Source: FEN-1350 sp964386005 (GTDB lineage: Bacteria > Planctomycetota > Phycisphaerae > Sedimentisphaerales > Anaerohalosphaeraceae). From it: a DNA stretch of 64,000 nt. The notes under the pieces are model-generated. The model was not told where the DNA came from, made no database searches, and was given only the letters and a program-made list of their open reading frames with translations. The stretch covers positions 39,265 to 103,264 of the forward strand of contig CAYLSB010000008.1 of NCBI GenBank assembly GCA_964386005.1, written 5' to 3'. Positions 43,427 through 52,149 of this stretch are shown piece after piece; positions within the stretch are counted from its first letter, which is position 1, and each line of letters opens with the position of its first letter. Position numbers and translations under genes: made by a program.

Positions 43427-45733
43427 TCAGAGAGGGAGAGCACGAAACATTTCATCCCAGGGTTTGGGGGGAGGATATTGTCCATGGAAGAGAATCTCGA
43501 TCGTGTGTTTCACTTCCTCCGGCGTGGTTTTGGGTAAGGCCGCCCAACAGCGGATCGTATGGTAACGGGCCTGCCACCAGGCGAAGGAAGGCGGTTGTTC
43601 GGTCGTGTCGGGGCGGACGGATTCAGCCATCCGACTCCATAGAGTGACGGCCTCGGCATACTCCTGACGGGCTTCATGCAGGCGAGCGCGGCATCGGATG
43701 CCGTCGAGTGAGTCCGAGTGTTTCCGGACGGCGGGCGAATCGAGAATCGCCCGGGCCTGATCGAGTTGGCCGGATTCGGCGGAGACGGCCAACAGCTCGG
43801 CCTGAATCAGCATCGCATCGGGACGGATTTCGGAATTGGCACAGGCCGCACAAAGGGTCGCGACAGCCAAACTATTCTTCAGAATGGTCCCCCGATGGCT
43901 ATCTGTGGAACATTCATCAATTCGATCCACCACGGCCGATAATGTCGCGAGCGTCTCTCCGAGATCATTGCAGTCCGGCGGAGTGGCGGCCAGAATGGCA
44001 ATCGCCTCGAAGGGACGCTCAAGAATCCGAAGAGCACAGGAAGCCATGGAAGATTTTTTCGACGGCTCAAGCCCCTGAGTTTGTTCGAGAAGGGTCAATA
44101 CCTTCCGGGCCGATTCGGCGGTGGCATCGAGCAACAGCAGACGACAATACAGACCAACGGAATCAGCGCGGACAGTTTGATCGCGGCCGGGAGCTTCGGC
44201 GGGGATATCACGGATCAGCCGGGCCAGATCGGTCTCCGCCGTCCGGCGAAGATCGGGAGAATTCGGATCGACGGAAATCCCGCTGATGATACGATCGAGT
44301 CGGGCCGGATTCCGCCAGGGACCGGGCGATCGGATGATCTCGTCAAGAATCCTGTCGGCCTGTCGATCGTTGCCGCACGCACGAAGCATTGATACCCAGG
44401 CATACCGGATGGCCGGATCCGTTTGTTCCCCGGCAAGGGAACAGTATTCGGATATGATTTTCTCGGCGATGGCCGCCATGTCCGGTTGGGACGCGAACAA
44501 TCGGGCGGCCAGCAGGGCCGCATCGTAGGCGATCCGGGATGGGTCGCATTGAAGGTTCTCGTCCGACTGGAATCGCTGAAGGGCCAGACAACGGCTCAAT
44601 AACTCCAGCGACCGGGAGGGATTCGACGGCTGATTGGCCAGAGCCGATGTATAGAGAATCTGCGGGACGGCAAAGGATTCTGTTTGGAGGATGGCATTCA
44701 TTACATCGAGATGCTCGCTCGGATTCGTTGATAAAATGATCTCGGAAACCAGTCGGATTTCCAGAAGGGTTTTTTTCTGCAGGTAATTTTGAGAAAAGCG
44801 ACCGGTCTTTTTCCGGTCTTCAATCTCGTTCAGGATGATTCGGCCAAACAGGCCGCGGACCGACGGCCATGGCCGTACCAGATCCGCCAGGATAACGGAA
44901 GAAGAATCCGCCAGCCGAAGTTCCAGTATCGCCGCGGAGATTCGCAGTTCGAGGTTGTTGGCGCAATCGCCTTTCCGACACAGCTCGGCGAGGGATTGCA
45001 GATCGGCCGGATCGATCCGGCCGAGGAGTCGGTAGTAGAGGATGGCCGCGGCCAGTCTGACGGTATCGGGTACGGATTCAGATGGTTGGATGATCAGCGG
45101 AGCGAGGAGATCAAGGGCTCGCTTATTGATGGACGCATCGGCGGGATTCAAAACCGACAAGAGGCGGGCTTTGAGTACGGAATTCATCGGGCCGACAAAG
45201 GGCGGTTGGTTGGAATCGGTCTGCCTGAGTAGATCCGCGACGAGAGAATCCCTCTGAGGTTTCTGGGATGCCATCGCCCGCCAGAAGTCCAATTGTGCGA
45301 CCAGCCATCGGGTGTGAAGCGAGTCATCATACAGCCGTCGCCACAGGCCGGTACGCCCGTAGAGGGCGTCCCAGTCATCACCGTCATATTCGTCAAGTTG
45401 GGCAAGCAAATGTTGTTGTCGCTGATAGAGAATTATCAGTTCTTCGCGGGATTGTTGGGCCTCCCGCAAGATCGTTGTCGGCCCGGAATCGCTGAAAAAA
45501 CGGTCGGCATATTCATATTCGAAACGGGCTGCGGCCGTCTCCGAGTAAAATCGGTCGGTCGATGCCCGCATCTGCCGCTTGAAGGAATCGACGATCGGTT
45601 CCGTGACCATCGGACCACATCGGACTGTAACCGAAACCATAATGAAGCCGATACATATTCCGGTCTTTCGGCCGATCCCGGTGCCAACAAGAAACGGACG
45701 ATGAACTGCATTATTCAAGCGTGAATGTAACAT
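43427..45733 (-). CDS. Large helical-repeat protein of unknown function
   Basis: A 768-residue protein I do not recognise. A hydrophobic segment near residues 25-38 (GICIGFIMVSVTV) could be a signal or anchor. The rest is rich in Leu, Ala and Arg with repeated helical pairs, suggesting TPR-like or HEAT-like solenoid structure without clear consensus. The start is uncertain: ATG 45733 overlaps the ExbD-like gene by 23 bases and lacks a strong ribosome binding site. It is the last gene of the oxidoreductase/ExbD run and converges on the GH106-like gene. Confidence 0.72.
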   Translation of the reverse strand: MLHSRLNNAVHRPFLVGTGIGRKTGICIGFIMVSVTVRCGPMVTEPIVDSFKRQMRASTDRFYSETAAARFEYEYADRFFSDSGPTTILREAQQSREELIILYQRQQHLLAQLDEYDGDDWDALYGRTGLWRRLYDDSLHTRWLVAQLDFWRAMASQKPQRDSLVADLLRQTDSNQPPFVGPMNSVLKARLLSVLNPADASINKRALDLLAPLIIQPSESVPDTVRLAAAILYYRLLGRIDPADLQSLAELCRKGDCANNLELRISAAILELRLADSSSVILADLVRPWPSVRGLFGRIILNEIEDRKKTGRFSQNYLQKKTLLEIRLVSEIILSTNPSEHLDVMNAILQTESFAVPQILYTSALANQPSNPSRSLELLSRCLALQRFQSDENLQCDPSRIAYDAALLAARLFASQPDMAAIAEKIISEYCSLAGEQTDPAIRYAWVSMLRACGNDRQADRILDEIIRSPGPWRNPARLDRIISGISVDPNSPDLRRTAETDLARLIRDIPAEAPGRDQTVRADSVGLYCRLLLLDATAESARKVLTLLEQTQGLEPSKKSSMASCALRILERPFEAIAILAATPPDCNDLGETLATLSAVVDRIDECSTDSHRGTILKNSLAVATLCAACANSEIRPDAMLIQAELLAVSAESGQLDQARAILDSPAVRKHSDSLDGIRCRARLHEARQEYAEAVTLWSRMAESVRPDTTEQPPSFAWWQARYHTIRCWAALPKTTPEEVKHTIEILFHGQYPPPKPWDEMFRALPL

Positions 45734-46208
45734 CTTCCAGACCCACCGAGTACAGACTGTTATACACTTTGACCAGAAGTTCCCAGGAAACGGCGTCCTC
45801 GCAGGCGATCTCGATCGGATCTTTCGGATTGCGCTTGTCTTGCTCCAAAACCTGGAAAAAGGATTGTACGAGGCCCTCTAAATCCGAGGTTCCGGGATTC
45901 GTTGGAAGGGTGACAATACGGTTGCGACCCAGATCCACCTGACATTGATCGGCCTTCAGGGCAATCGAAATGCGAAGCGGATCGACGACGTCAAATCGCT
46001 CGGTCGAGAAGGCCGAACCGGGCAAACGGATCGGAAGGAATTGTTCCTCGCGGCGAAATTGTGCGGTCAGAACGAAAAAGATCAACAGGAGAAAAATCAC
46101 GTCGATCATGGCGGTCATTCGCAGGGAAAGACCCCAGGATCGGCCCTTCCGCAGGCGGCCGATCACCTCCCGCTGGATCGAGCCGTAGGAGTCGCTCAGG
46201 TCGGACAT
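45711..46208 (-). CDS. ExbD/TolR-family membrane protein
   Basis: A 165-residue protein with one membrane segment (MIDVIFLLLIFFVLTAQF, about residues 34-51). The aspartate in TAMIDVIFLLL is the conserved proton-path residue of ExbD/TolR. A periplasmic domain of about 110 residues follows. In the family it pairs with ExbB/TolQ to energise outer-membrane transport or movement, but no ExbB is in the window. ATG 46208 overlaps the oxidoreductase gamma gene by 13 bases, and the following helical protein overlaps its end by 23 bases. A longer reading frame from 46334 is rejected because it lies inside the gamma gene. Confidence 0.88.
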   Translation of the reverse strand: MSDLSDSYGSIQREVIGRLRKGRSWGLSLRMTAMIDVIFLLLIFFVLTAQFRREEQFLPIRLPGSAFSTERFDVVDPLRISIALKADQCQVDLGRNRIVTLPTNPGTSDLEGLVQSFFQVLEQDKRNPKDPIEIACEDAVSWELLVKVYNSLYSVGLEDVTFTLE

Positions 46209-46753
46209 TGGGCATACCCCGCTCGCAGGGCTTCCAGATTCAGGGCCACCAGGACGGCTTTCTTCTGTGACAAGAGAGTTTCGATGGCACGTTCGAGACT
46301 GTTGAGGCGGAGCAGGCCCGTCCGGGCGATCCATGCACCGAGAATGACGGTATTGGCTACACGGACGTTACCCAGTCGATGGGCGATTTCAGTGGCCGGA
46401 ACAGAGACGACCTTTACATCATCCCGTCGAACGGGACGGTCGATCATCGATTGGTTGATCACCAACAGGCCCCCTTTGACGAGGTTCGCCTCATAACGAT
46501 CCAACGACGGCGTATTGAGGATGATTCCGACATCCGCTTGATTGACGACGGGGCTATAAATGGTACTGTCGGAAATGATCACTGTGGAATTGGCCGTGCC
46601 CCCGCGCATCTCGGCGCCGTAGGCGACCATCATGGCGACGTTTTTGCCTTCCTCGACACAGGCCTGCGCGATCAGGTTTCCGGCCAGAACAACCCCCTGA
46701 CCGCCGAAGCCGGCGATGATGATTCGCGTTTCTTTTTGGAACGAAGTGCTCAT
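46196..46753 (-). CDS. 2-oxoacid:ferredoxin oxidoreductase, gamma subunit
   Basis: A 185-residue gamma subunit that in the complex helps bind coenzyme A. Family marks are IIIAGFGGQGVVLAGNLIAQA at the start, SYGAEMRGG-type sequence AYGAEMRGGTANSTV, and LGAWIARTG. It follows the beta subunit by 18 bases and its end overlaps the ExbD-like gene. Together with the delta, alpha and beta genes it forms a complete four-subunit enzyme. Confidence 0.93.
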   Translation of the reverse strand: MSTSFQKETRIIIAGFGGQGVVLAGNLIAQACVEEGKNVAMMVAYGAEMRGGTANSTVIISDSTIYSPVVNQADVGIILNTPSLDRYEANLVKGGLLVINQSMIDRPVRRDDVKVVSVPATEIAHRLGNVRVANTVILGAWIARTGLLRLNSLERAIETLLSQKKAVLVALNLEALRAGYAQCPT

Positions 46754-46771
46754 CGGATTTGTTCCGATAGG

Positions 46772-47500
46772 TCAGAGATCTTTATAGACGCCGGGAGGAA
46801 ATACGTTTTTCATTTCGACATTGACAAATTCAGCGGCCGCAACCGCCGTCAACTTCCAATCGGTCGGGCACATGGACAGGATTTCAACCAACGAGAATCC
46901 CTTTTCTTCAAGCTGGATGGTAAAGGCCTTGCGAACGGCCTTTTTTGCCTGAAGGATATCTTTTGGAGTACTGACGGCAACCCGTTCGAGATAGGTCACG
47001 CCTTCCAGACTGGACAACAGTTCACAAACCTTGATGGGGCCCCCCTCTCGTTTCTTTTTCCGGCCGTCGGTCGTGGTGGTTGTGGTCTGTCCGAGCATGG
47101 TGGTCGGGGCCATCTGCCCGCCCGTCATGCCATAGATGGCGTTGTTGATGAATATCACCGTGATGTTTTCTCCGCGGTTGGCCGCATGGATGGTCTCGGT
47201 GGTGCCGATGGCGGCCAGATCGCCATCGCCCTGATAGGTGAACACGATCCGATCCGGCAGCATCCGTTTGATACCCGTGGCAACCGCTGGACTGCGGCCG
47301 TGCGGACACTCGATGACGTCACAATTGAAGTAGTCATACATCAAAACGGCGCATCCCACCGGAGCCGTGCCGATCGTGCGTCCACGAATACCCAACTCGT
47401 CGATCACCTCGCCCACCAGACGCTGGGAAATACCGTGTCCGCAGCCCGGGCAGTAATGCGTCGGAACATCGTATAAGGCATCCGGGCGTTGAAATCGCAT
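46772..47500 (-). CDS. 2-oxoacid:ferredoxin oxidoreductase, beta subunit
   Basis: A 242-residue thiamine diphosphate-binding subunit. HYCPGCGHG carries the cluster-associated cysteines, and the TPP motif is GDGDLAAIGTTE ending FINNAIYGMTGGQ. ATG 47500 has GAGGAA eight bases upstream and is preferred over 47506. It lies 43 bases after the alpha subunit. The TTTTTT-run of threonines in LGQTTTTTTDGRKKK is unusual but in frame. Confidence 0.94.
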   Translation of the reverse strand: MRFQRPDALYDVPTHYCPGCGHGISQRLVGEVIDELGIRGRTIGTAPVGCAVLMYDYFNCDVIECPHGRSPAVATGIKRMLPDRIVFTYQGDGDLAAIGTTETIHAANRGENITVIFINNAIYGMTGGQMAPTTMLGQTTTTTTDGRKKKREGGPIKVCELLSSLEGVTYLERVAVSTPKDILQAKKAVRKAFTIQLEEKGFSLVEILSMCPTDWKLTAVAAAEFVNVEMKNVFPPGVYKDL

Positions 47501-47543
47501 TGTCATTTCCTCGTTTTCAATGGCGAGGCCGCATGAAAATGGC

Positions 47544-48614
47544 CTACGCCGGGTAGATCGATTCGATGGCTTCCAGAATCTCTTCGGTCGATGGATACCA
47601 ACCGCCGCCGACACCGAGAAATTCGACGGGGCGACGACACTGCTCGGCCAGTCGGACATCCTCGATCATCTGGCCGTTGGACATTTCGACGACCAGAAAT
47701 TTTTCCACCGTTTCGGCGGCTTTGAGAAATGCGCCATTTGGAAACGGCCACAAGGTAATCGGACGGATCAAGCCGACTGCCAGTCCCTTTTTACGGGCCT
47801 GAAGCACGGCCCCTTTGGCGATCTGGGCGCTGATGCCGTAGGCGCTGACGACAAGGTGCGCGCCTTCGATATGAAATTCCTCGCAGAGCTTCAACTCGGC
47901 GGCGATCCGTTCATATTTGGCCTTCAGATGACGGTTGTGCTCCACAAGGGCATCGGTAGGATTCAAGTGAAGCGTCTTGATCACGCGGGGTTTTCGGTCG
48001 TTGCATCCATCCAGAATGTAGTCTTTCGGCGGCAGATCGAGAATGGGCCTATACTCGGTCGGCGAGATCGGTTCGATCATCTGACCCAGAATGCCATCGG
48101 TAAGAATCAGTACCGGGTTCCGGTAATGATCGGCATAATCGAAGGCGTTCATCGTGAGGTCGTAGGTTTCCTGAAGGGTCGAGGGAGCCAAAACGATCAG
48201 TCGATAATCGCCATGTCCGCCGCCTTTGACGGCCTGAAAGTAATCGCCCTGTGCGGCACGAATGTTGCCCAAGCCCGGTCCGCCCCGCTGCACATTGGCG
48301 ATAACGCAGGGCAACTCGGCCGCGGCGATATAACTGATGCCTTCCTGCTTGAGACTGATCCCGGGTGAGGAGGAACTGGTCATGCATCGATAACCTGCCG
48401 CCGCGGCGCCGAAGACCATGTTGATCGCCGCCAATTCGGACTCCGCCTGGATAAAGACCCCTTTCACCTGCGGCAATCGCCACGACATGTATTCCGGAAC
48501 CTCGTTTTGGGGCGTGATGGGGTACCCCGCAAAAAATCGACAGCCCGCGCGAACGGCGGCTTCGCACATCACCTCATTGCCCTTCAGCAGGATCTTGGCG
48601 ATGGTATGGGTCAA
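47544..48614 (-). CDS. 2-oxoacid:ferredoxin oxidoreductase, alpha subunit (VorB/KorA type)
   Basis: A 356-residue pyrimidine-binding subunit with GNEVMCEAAVRAGCRFFAGYPITP, the SSPGISLKQEG segment and QRGGPGLGN, all typical of VorB/KorA proteins. The enzyme oxidatively decarboxylates a 2-oxoacid (branched-chain oxoacids or 2-oxoglutarate) to an acyl-CoA while reducing ferredoxin, an oxygen-sensitive reaction of anaerobes. The substrate cannot be fixed from sequence by eye. Its ATG overlaps the stop of the ferredoxin-like delta subunit by four bases. Confidence 0.94.
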   Translation of the reverse strand: MTHTIAKILLKGNEVMCEAAVRAGCRFFAGYPITPQNEVPEYMSWRLPQVKGVFIQAESELAAINMVFGAAAAGYRCMTSSSSPGISLKQEGISYIAAAELPCVIANVQRGGPGLGNIRAAQGDYFQAVKGGGHGDYRLIVLAPSTLQETYDLTMNAFDYADHYRNPVLILTDGILGQMIEPISPTEYRPILDLPPKDYILDGCNDRKPRVIKTLHLNPTDALVEHNRHLKAKYERIAAELKLCEEFHIEGAHLVVSAYGISAQIAKGAVLQARKKGLAVGLIRPITLWPFPNGAFLKAAETVEKFLVVEMSNGQMIEDVRLAEQCRRPVEFLGVGGGWYPSTEEILEAIESIYPA

Positions 48615-48847
48615 TGCACCGTCTCCGCTGAAGGTATTTTGGAATTTTCCGCGATTTCAATGGCCATATCCGGGCAAATACGGCAACACAAAGCGCATCC
48701 CGTGCATCGGTTCGGATCAATGATCTCGGCAAATTCCGCCCCATGTCGATTCAAGCTGCCACTGATACGCAGGTTTTCGATCGGGCAAGCACCAATACAC
48801 AATCCGCAACCCTTGCATCGTTCCAGATTCAGGTTTATCTGAGCCAT
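48611..48847 (-). CDS. 2-oxoacid:ferredoxin oxidoreductase, ferredoxin-like delta subunit
   Basis: A 78-residue protein with two [4Fe-4S] motifs, CKGCGLCIGACP and CTGCALCCRICP, that carries electrons from the TPP site to soluble ferredoxin. First gene of the operon, overlapping the alpha subunit start by four bases. Confidence 0.95.
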   Translation of the reverse strand: MAQINLNLERCKGCGLCIGACPIENLRISGSLNRHGAEFAEIIDPNRCTGCALCCRICPDMAIEIAENSKIPSAETVH

Positions 48848-49388
48848 TTCAGGATCCTATCGAGACCTTCCAGATTATATGGTACGTGCGGCGGCCGCTT
48901 TCGTCAATCGCAAATCCGGTTTCTATCCTGTTTCTATGCACAGAAACGAAACCGTACGCGATCCAATCCAGGTGTGGCTTCCGAAAATAAAAAAGCCAGA
49001 TTCAGACAAATACAGAATCTGGCTCCGGAGGAGGGTGATGAAAATTGTAAGCTCGTTACCGAGCGATTTTTTTACCTATTCCTTGTTTATACGTTTTTGG
49101 GCGGCGTTTGTTCACTTACCCCGCCGCTCGACGGCTTATCCTATACCTATAGACGACCAGACGGGTAAATCATTTCAACAATTCGCTGATTTCACAAAGG
49201 TGTACGCCCAAACAGGCAGAAACAAAGCGTGAAGCTGCCGCCCACAAAGTTGGAGGAATGCTAACCAAAATTTGTATTTTGTCAAGTATAAATTTTCAAA
49301 AATATTTTTTATTTTACATAACCGGTATACTTTACATTTTAATATCTGTTTTGGAAGGAGGCGATTCTATGGCTATTCCGTCCGGGAA
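48848..49388. other. Intergenic region upstream of the oxidoreductase operon
   Basis: About 540 bases. The minus strand carries an intrinsic terminator at 48988-49024, a GNRA-type hairpin gctcg-gtaa-cgagc near 49051-49064, and a 6-bp stem (gcggcg/cgccgc) with a 15-base loop near 49096-49128. A TTGACA at 49285-49280 on the minus strand has no good -10. The part 49260-49350 is very AT-rich. No protein gene is convincing. The layout suits a structured leader or small RNA between dprA and the oxidoreductase genes. Confidence 0.5.
48988..49024 (-). terminator. Intrinsic terminator upstream of the oxidoreductase operon
   Basis: Minus strand stem AGCCAGATTC/GAATCTGGCT (10 bp, loop 11) followed by TTTTTTATTTT. 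It lies about 365 bases after dprA and 140 bases before the delta subunit gene, so it ends either the dprA transcript or an independent leader RNA. Confidence 0.8.
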
Positions 49389-50498
49389 TTATCGCCTCCG
49401 AAGAAAACAGTTTCCCGCCAGGTCTCGAATCAGGCCTTTTAATCGCAGAGCGACCAGGGCCGCATTGACCTGGGCTGCCGAAAGCCCCGTCGCGTCGATA
49501 ATCTGATCGACATGCTGGGGATCTTTGTTGAGCGACTCATAGACCGTCTTTTCCGCGCCGTGCAACGGGATTCGCGGCGAATCGAACAAGGGCGTCTCGA
49601 TTTGATCGGCGGATTGTTGGCCGACATGGCGGGTATGTTCTTTCATTCCTTCACCGAGATAGCCGATGGCATCGAGGACGTCTTCGATCGTTTCCACAAG
49701 TCGTGCGCCGTCCCGGATCAGGCGATGCGCCCCGCCGCTGCTGGCCGAATCGATCCGGCCGGGGATCGCCATGACCTCGCGGTTGTAATCCAGCGCGGCG
49801 TGAGCGGTCAATAGAGCACCGCTTCGCGGTGCGGCATCCACCACGATCACGCCCAAACTCAGACCGGCGATGATGCGGTTTCGACCGGGAAAATTTTCGG
49901 CAAGCGGTTCGTAATCCATCGGCAGCTCCGTTACGCAGGCGCCATTTTCGCTGATCATTCGGAACAAATTCTCGTTCTCCGGTGGAAAGACACGCGACAG
50001 ACCGCAACCCTGTACGGCAATCGTCCTGCCTTTGGCGCTCAGCGCACCCTTGTGGGCCGCGGAGTCGATTCCGCGAGCCATTCCACTGACAATGCTGAAT
50101 CCCGCCGCCGCAAGCAAGTGGGCAAACCGGGCCGCCTGCTCGACGCCGTAGGTACTGCACCGCCGCGAACCGACGATTGCAATGCCCAGATTGTCGCGAT
50201 CCTCCAGGGCGCCCTTGACATACAGTACCGGCGGGGGATCATGAATGGCCTTGAGCATCGGCGGATAGCGAGGATCCTCCAGGTGAATCAGCGATACGCC
50301 ATGCGTATCGGCCAGACGGATTTCCTTTTTGGGATCGCACTCGTTACGGCTTGCGAAGATTCGATGGGCGGTCTTTTCGCCGATGCCCTCCACGCGGGCC
50401 AGATCACTCATCGAGGCCTCCAGCACGCGATCGATGTCGCCGAAGAACGCCAGAAGACGCCGAAATAGGACTGGCCCTACTCCGTCAGCACGGATCAA
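49389..50498 (-). CDS. dprA: DNA processing protein DprA/Smf
   Basis: Loads RecA onto incoming single-stranded DNA during natural transformation. The protein has the helix-hairpin-helix-like N-terminus (RADGVGPVLFRRLLAFFG), the Rossmann core with IVGSRRCSTYG and SGMARGIDSAAH, FPGRNRIIAGLS, and a C-terminal winged-helix (DQIIDATGLSAAQVNAAL). The only canonical start codon is TTG at 50498, giving 369 residues, but it has no ribosome binding site and lies within the expected N-terminal helix. The frame stays open to about 50549, where AAGGAGG precedes ATT and ATA codons, so a rare start is possible. Confidence 0.93.
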   Translation of the reverse strand: MIRADGVGPVLFRRLLAFFGDIDRVLEASMSDLARVEGIGEKTAHRIFASRNECDPKKEIRLADTHGVSLIHLEDPRYPPMLKAIHDPPPVLYVKGALEDRDNLGIAIVGSRRCSTYGVEQAARFAHLLAAAGFSIVSGMARGIDSAAHKGALSAKGRTIAVQGCGLSRVFPPENENLFRMISENGACVTELPMDYEPLAENFPGRNRIIAGLSLGVIVVDAAPRSGALLTAHAALDYNREVMAIPGRIDSASSGGAHRLIRDGARLVETIEDVLDAIGYLGEGMKEHTRHVGQQSADQIETPLFDSPRIPLHGAEKTVYESLNKDPQHVDQIIDATGLSAAQVNAALVALRLKGLIRDLAGNCFLRRR

Positions 50499-50580
50499 AC
50501 GCAGCCACTTCTCGATCCCCTCGGAATGATGCGGGGCGGATGATATAATCGTCCTCCTTGTTTACCGGATTCAAAGGGAA

Positions 50581-52008
50581 TTATTGATTTCGTTCGATAA
50601 TCGCCAGATGGATCTCGTTACAGGACACATCTTTCCATCGGCCCGGCTCCAGACTGCCGCGGTCGGGCACGATGGAATTGATCACGACATAGTGCTGGTT
50701 CTTGCGATAGTTGTCCGGCTCGCCGGGCGCCCAGTTGGCATACTCGAATTTCTCGCCGGTACTCCAGACCCACTTATTCTCTTCCTGCTCGTCGTTGAGA
50801 CCGATCCAGAATTCCGTTTGTTCCCCGAATTGAGTGACGACCCACTCGTTTTCCCTGGCGTCGGTTAGTGTGGCCAGATACCCGCCCATCTTTTTGGCCA
50901 GGGCCTGTGCCTGATGCCACGGCAGCGCCATGGGGCTGATACAGTAACTGTGATTATTGGTGGGATTGCGAATCCACTCGCTTAGTCCTTTCTGGTTATT
51001 GGCGAATTGATTATTCAGGTTGGCTATTTGCTGCTGGATCGTTTTAACATTACTCTCCACGGAGGGAAATTTTTGCGAGATTGGAGCAAGCTGGTTTTGA
51101 ATCGTTCGATTCGTATCGGCGGCGGTTTTGAGATCGGCCTCCAATTTGGACACCTGGGATACCAGAGAATCAATCGCCTTCTTCTGTTCATCAACCTGCT
51201 TGCTGACGGAACCAGCGCCGGAACGGCCGATCACCGCTGCCAGCAGAAACAAGAGCAAGACTCCCGCCGCGATCGCGATTCGCATGATCCTTGAACGATC
51301 GGTCAGCGAGAATAACGTTTTCGATTTCGTCACGGCCGGTTCCATGGTCTGCGACAGATCCGTCGATTCCACCATCGGTTCGGATTCGGAATCATTTTGA
51401 GTCATTTGATTCTCAAGCGGCGTCGATTCGTTCGGGGCGGATTCTTCGGCAAGGGATTTCGGTTGCGTTTCGATTTCGTCCCGTGTTGTTTCAACCAGGG
51501 GCTCCATGGGAGCAACGATTGCCGGTTCCGGAGACATTTCCATCGGGCTTATCGCCGGTGAAAACAGCGACCCGGAGGGCTTTGCGGTCTGCGGCACGAC
51601 GGGTTCTGTAATCGCGTCCGCCGCCAGCTCATCGGAAGGGAACATCACGCGGATGGTTTTATCCGCGGGAACCTGGCGCAGTTCGGCCCATCGCCCGATT
51701 AATCGCCCGAAAACGTTGACCGCGGAAGCCGGACGGATCTCATCGCCCTGCGAAGCGGGCGTGGTACCGAAGAATATACAGAACATGTTGCCTTCCGGCC
51801 AATATCCCAATTCACCCGGAAGCAGCGTTTCGCGGCTGTCGGCTTCCAAAGGCGCATTCACCGATACCGGAAAATAAAGCTCGCCGCCCCATCGCTGCGT
51901 CCGGCCCTCCAGAGGCAGCGCCCCACAGATCGCCTCGGCCGTCGGCGTATCCCGCAACTCCGCGGTCACCCGTATGTTATCCACCCTCAGCACGATCTTT
52001 TTCGGCAT
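50581..52008 (-). CDS. Membrane protein with cyclophilin-like and C-type lectin domains
   Basis: A 475-residue protein of unusual build. Residues 1-120 match the small cyclophilin-like fold family of TM1367 (ETLLPGELGYWPEGNMFCIFFG and GDEIRPASAVNVFG). Residues 125-235 are a low-complexity acidic/proline linker. One membrane helix is at 242-260 (IMRIAIAAGVLLLFLLAAVI). Residues 266-345 are a probable coiled coil. Residues 352-475 are a C-type lectin-like domain with WIGLNDEQEENKWVWS and the sugar-site-like GEPDNY. The N-terminus is thus cytoplasmic and the lectin outside. Function unknown; a surface sugar sensor is a guess. It precedes dprA on the same strand. Confidence 0.82.
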   Translation of the reverse strand: MPKKIVLRVDNIRVTAELRDTPTAEAICGALPLEGRTQRWGGELYFPVSVNAPLEADSRETLLPGELGYWPEGNMFCIFFGTTPASQGDEIRPASAVNVFGRLIGRWAELRQVPADKTIRVMFPSDELAADAITEPVVPQTAKPSGSLFSPAISPMEMSPEPAIVAPMEPLVETTRDEIETQPKSLAEESAPNESTPLENQMTQNDSESEPMVESTDLSQTMEPAVTKSKTLFSLTDRSRIMRIAIAAGVLLLFLLAAVIGRSGAGSVSKQVDEQKKAIDSLVSQVSKLEADLKTAADTNRTIQNQLAPISQKFPSVESNVKTIQQQIANLNNQFANNQKGLSEWIRNPTNNHSYCISPMALPWHQAQALAKKMGGYLATLTDARENEWVVTQFGEQTEFWIGLNDEQEENKWVWSTGEKFEYANWAPGEPDNYRKNQHYVVINSIVPDRGSLEPGRWKDVSCNEIHLAIIERNQ

Positions 52009-52149
52009 AACCGATATTCCTTATAGTAATAATCGTTATCGTTGTGCATCGGCCGCCAAATCGGCGGCCGCTGTTTCTCGCATCATATTCGCGGGGAAAG
52101 TGTTCGCGAAACATTGTAGTCGCTGCGGCAGGATTATGCAATACTCCCT

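Noticed and set aside
49258..49506. 82-codon plus-strand frame with a good GGAGG before an internal ATG at 49370
   Set aside because: Most of it runs antisense through the conserved winged-helix end of dprA. The apparent ribosome binding site is part of an inverted repeat with the dprA end (GGAGGCGAT/ATCGCCTCC).
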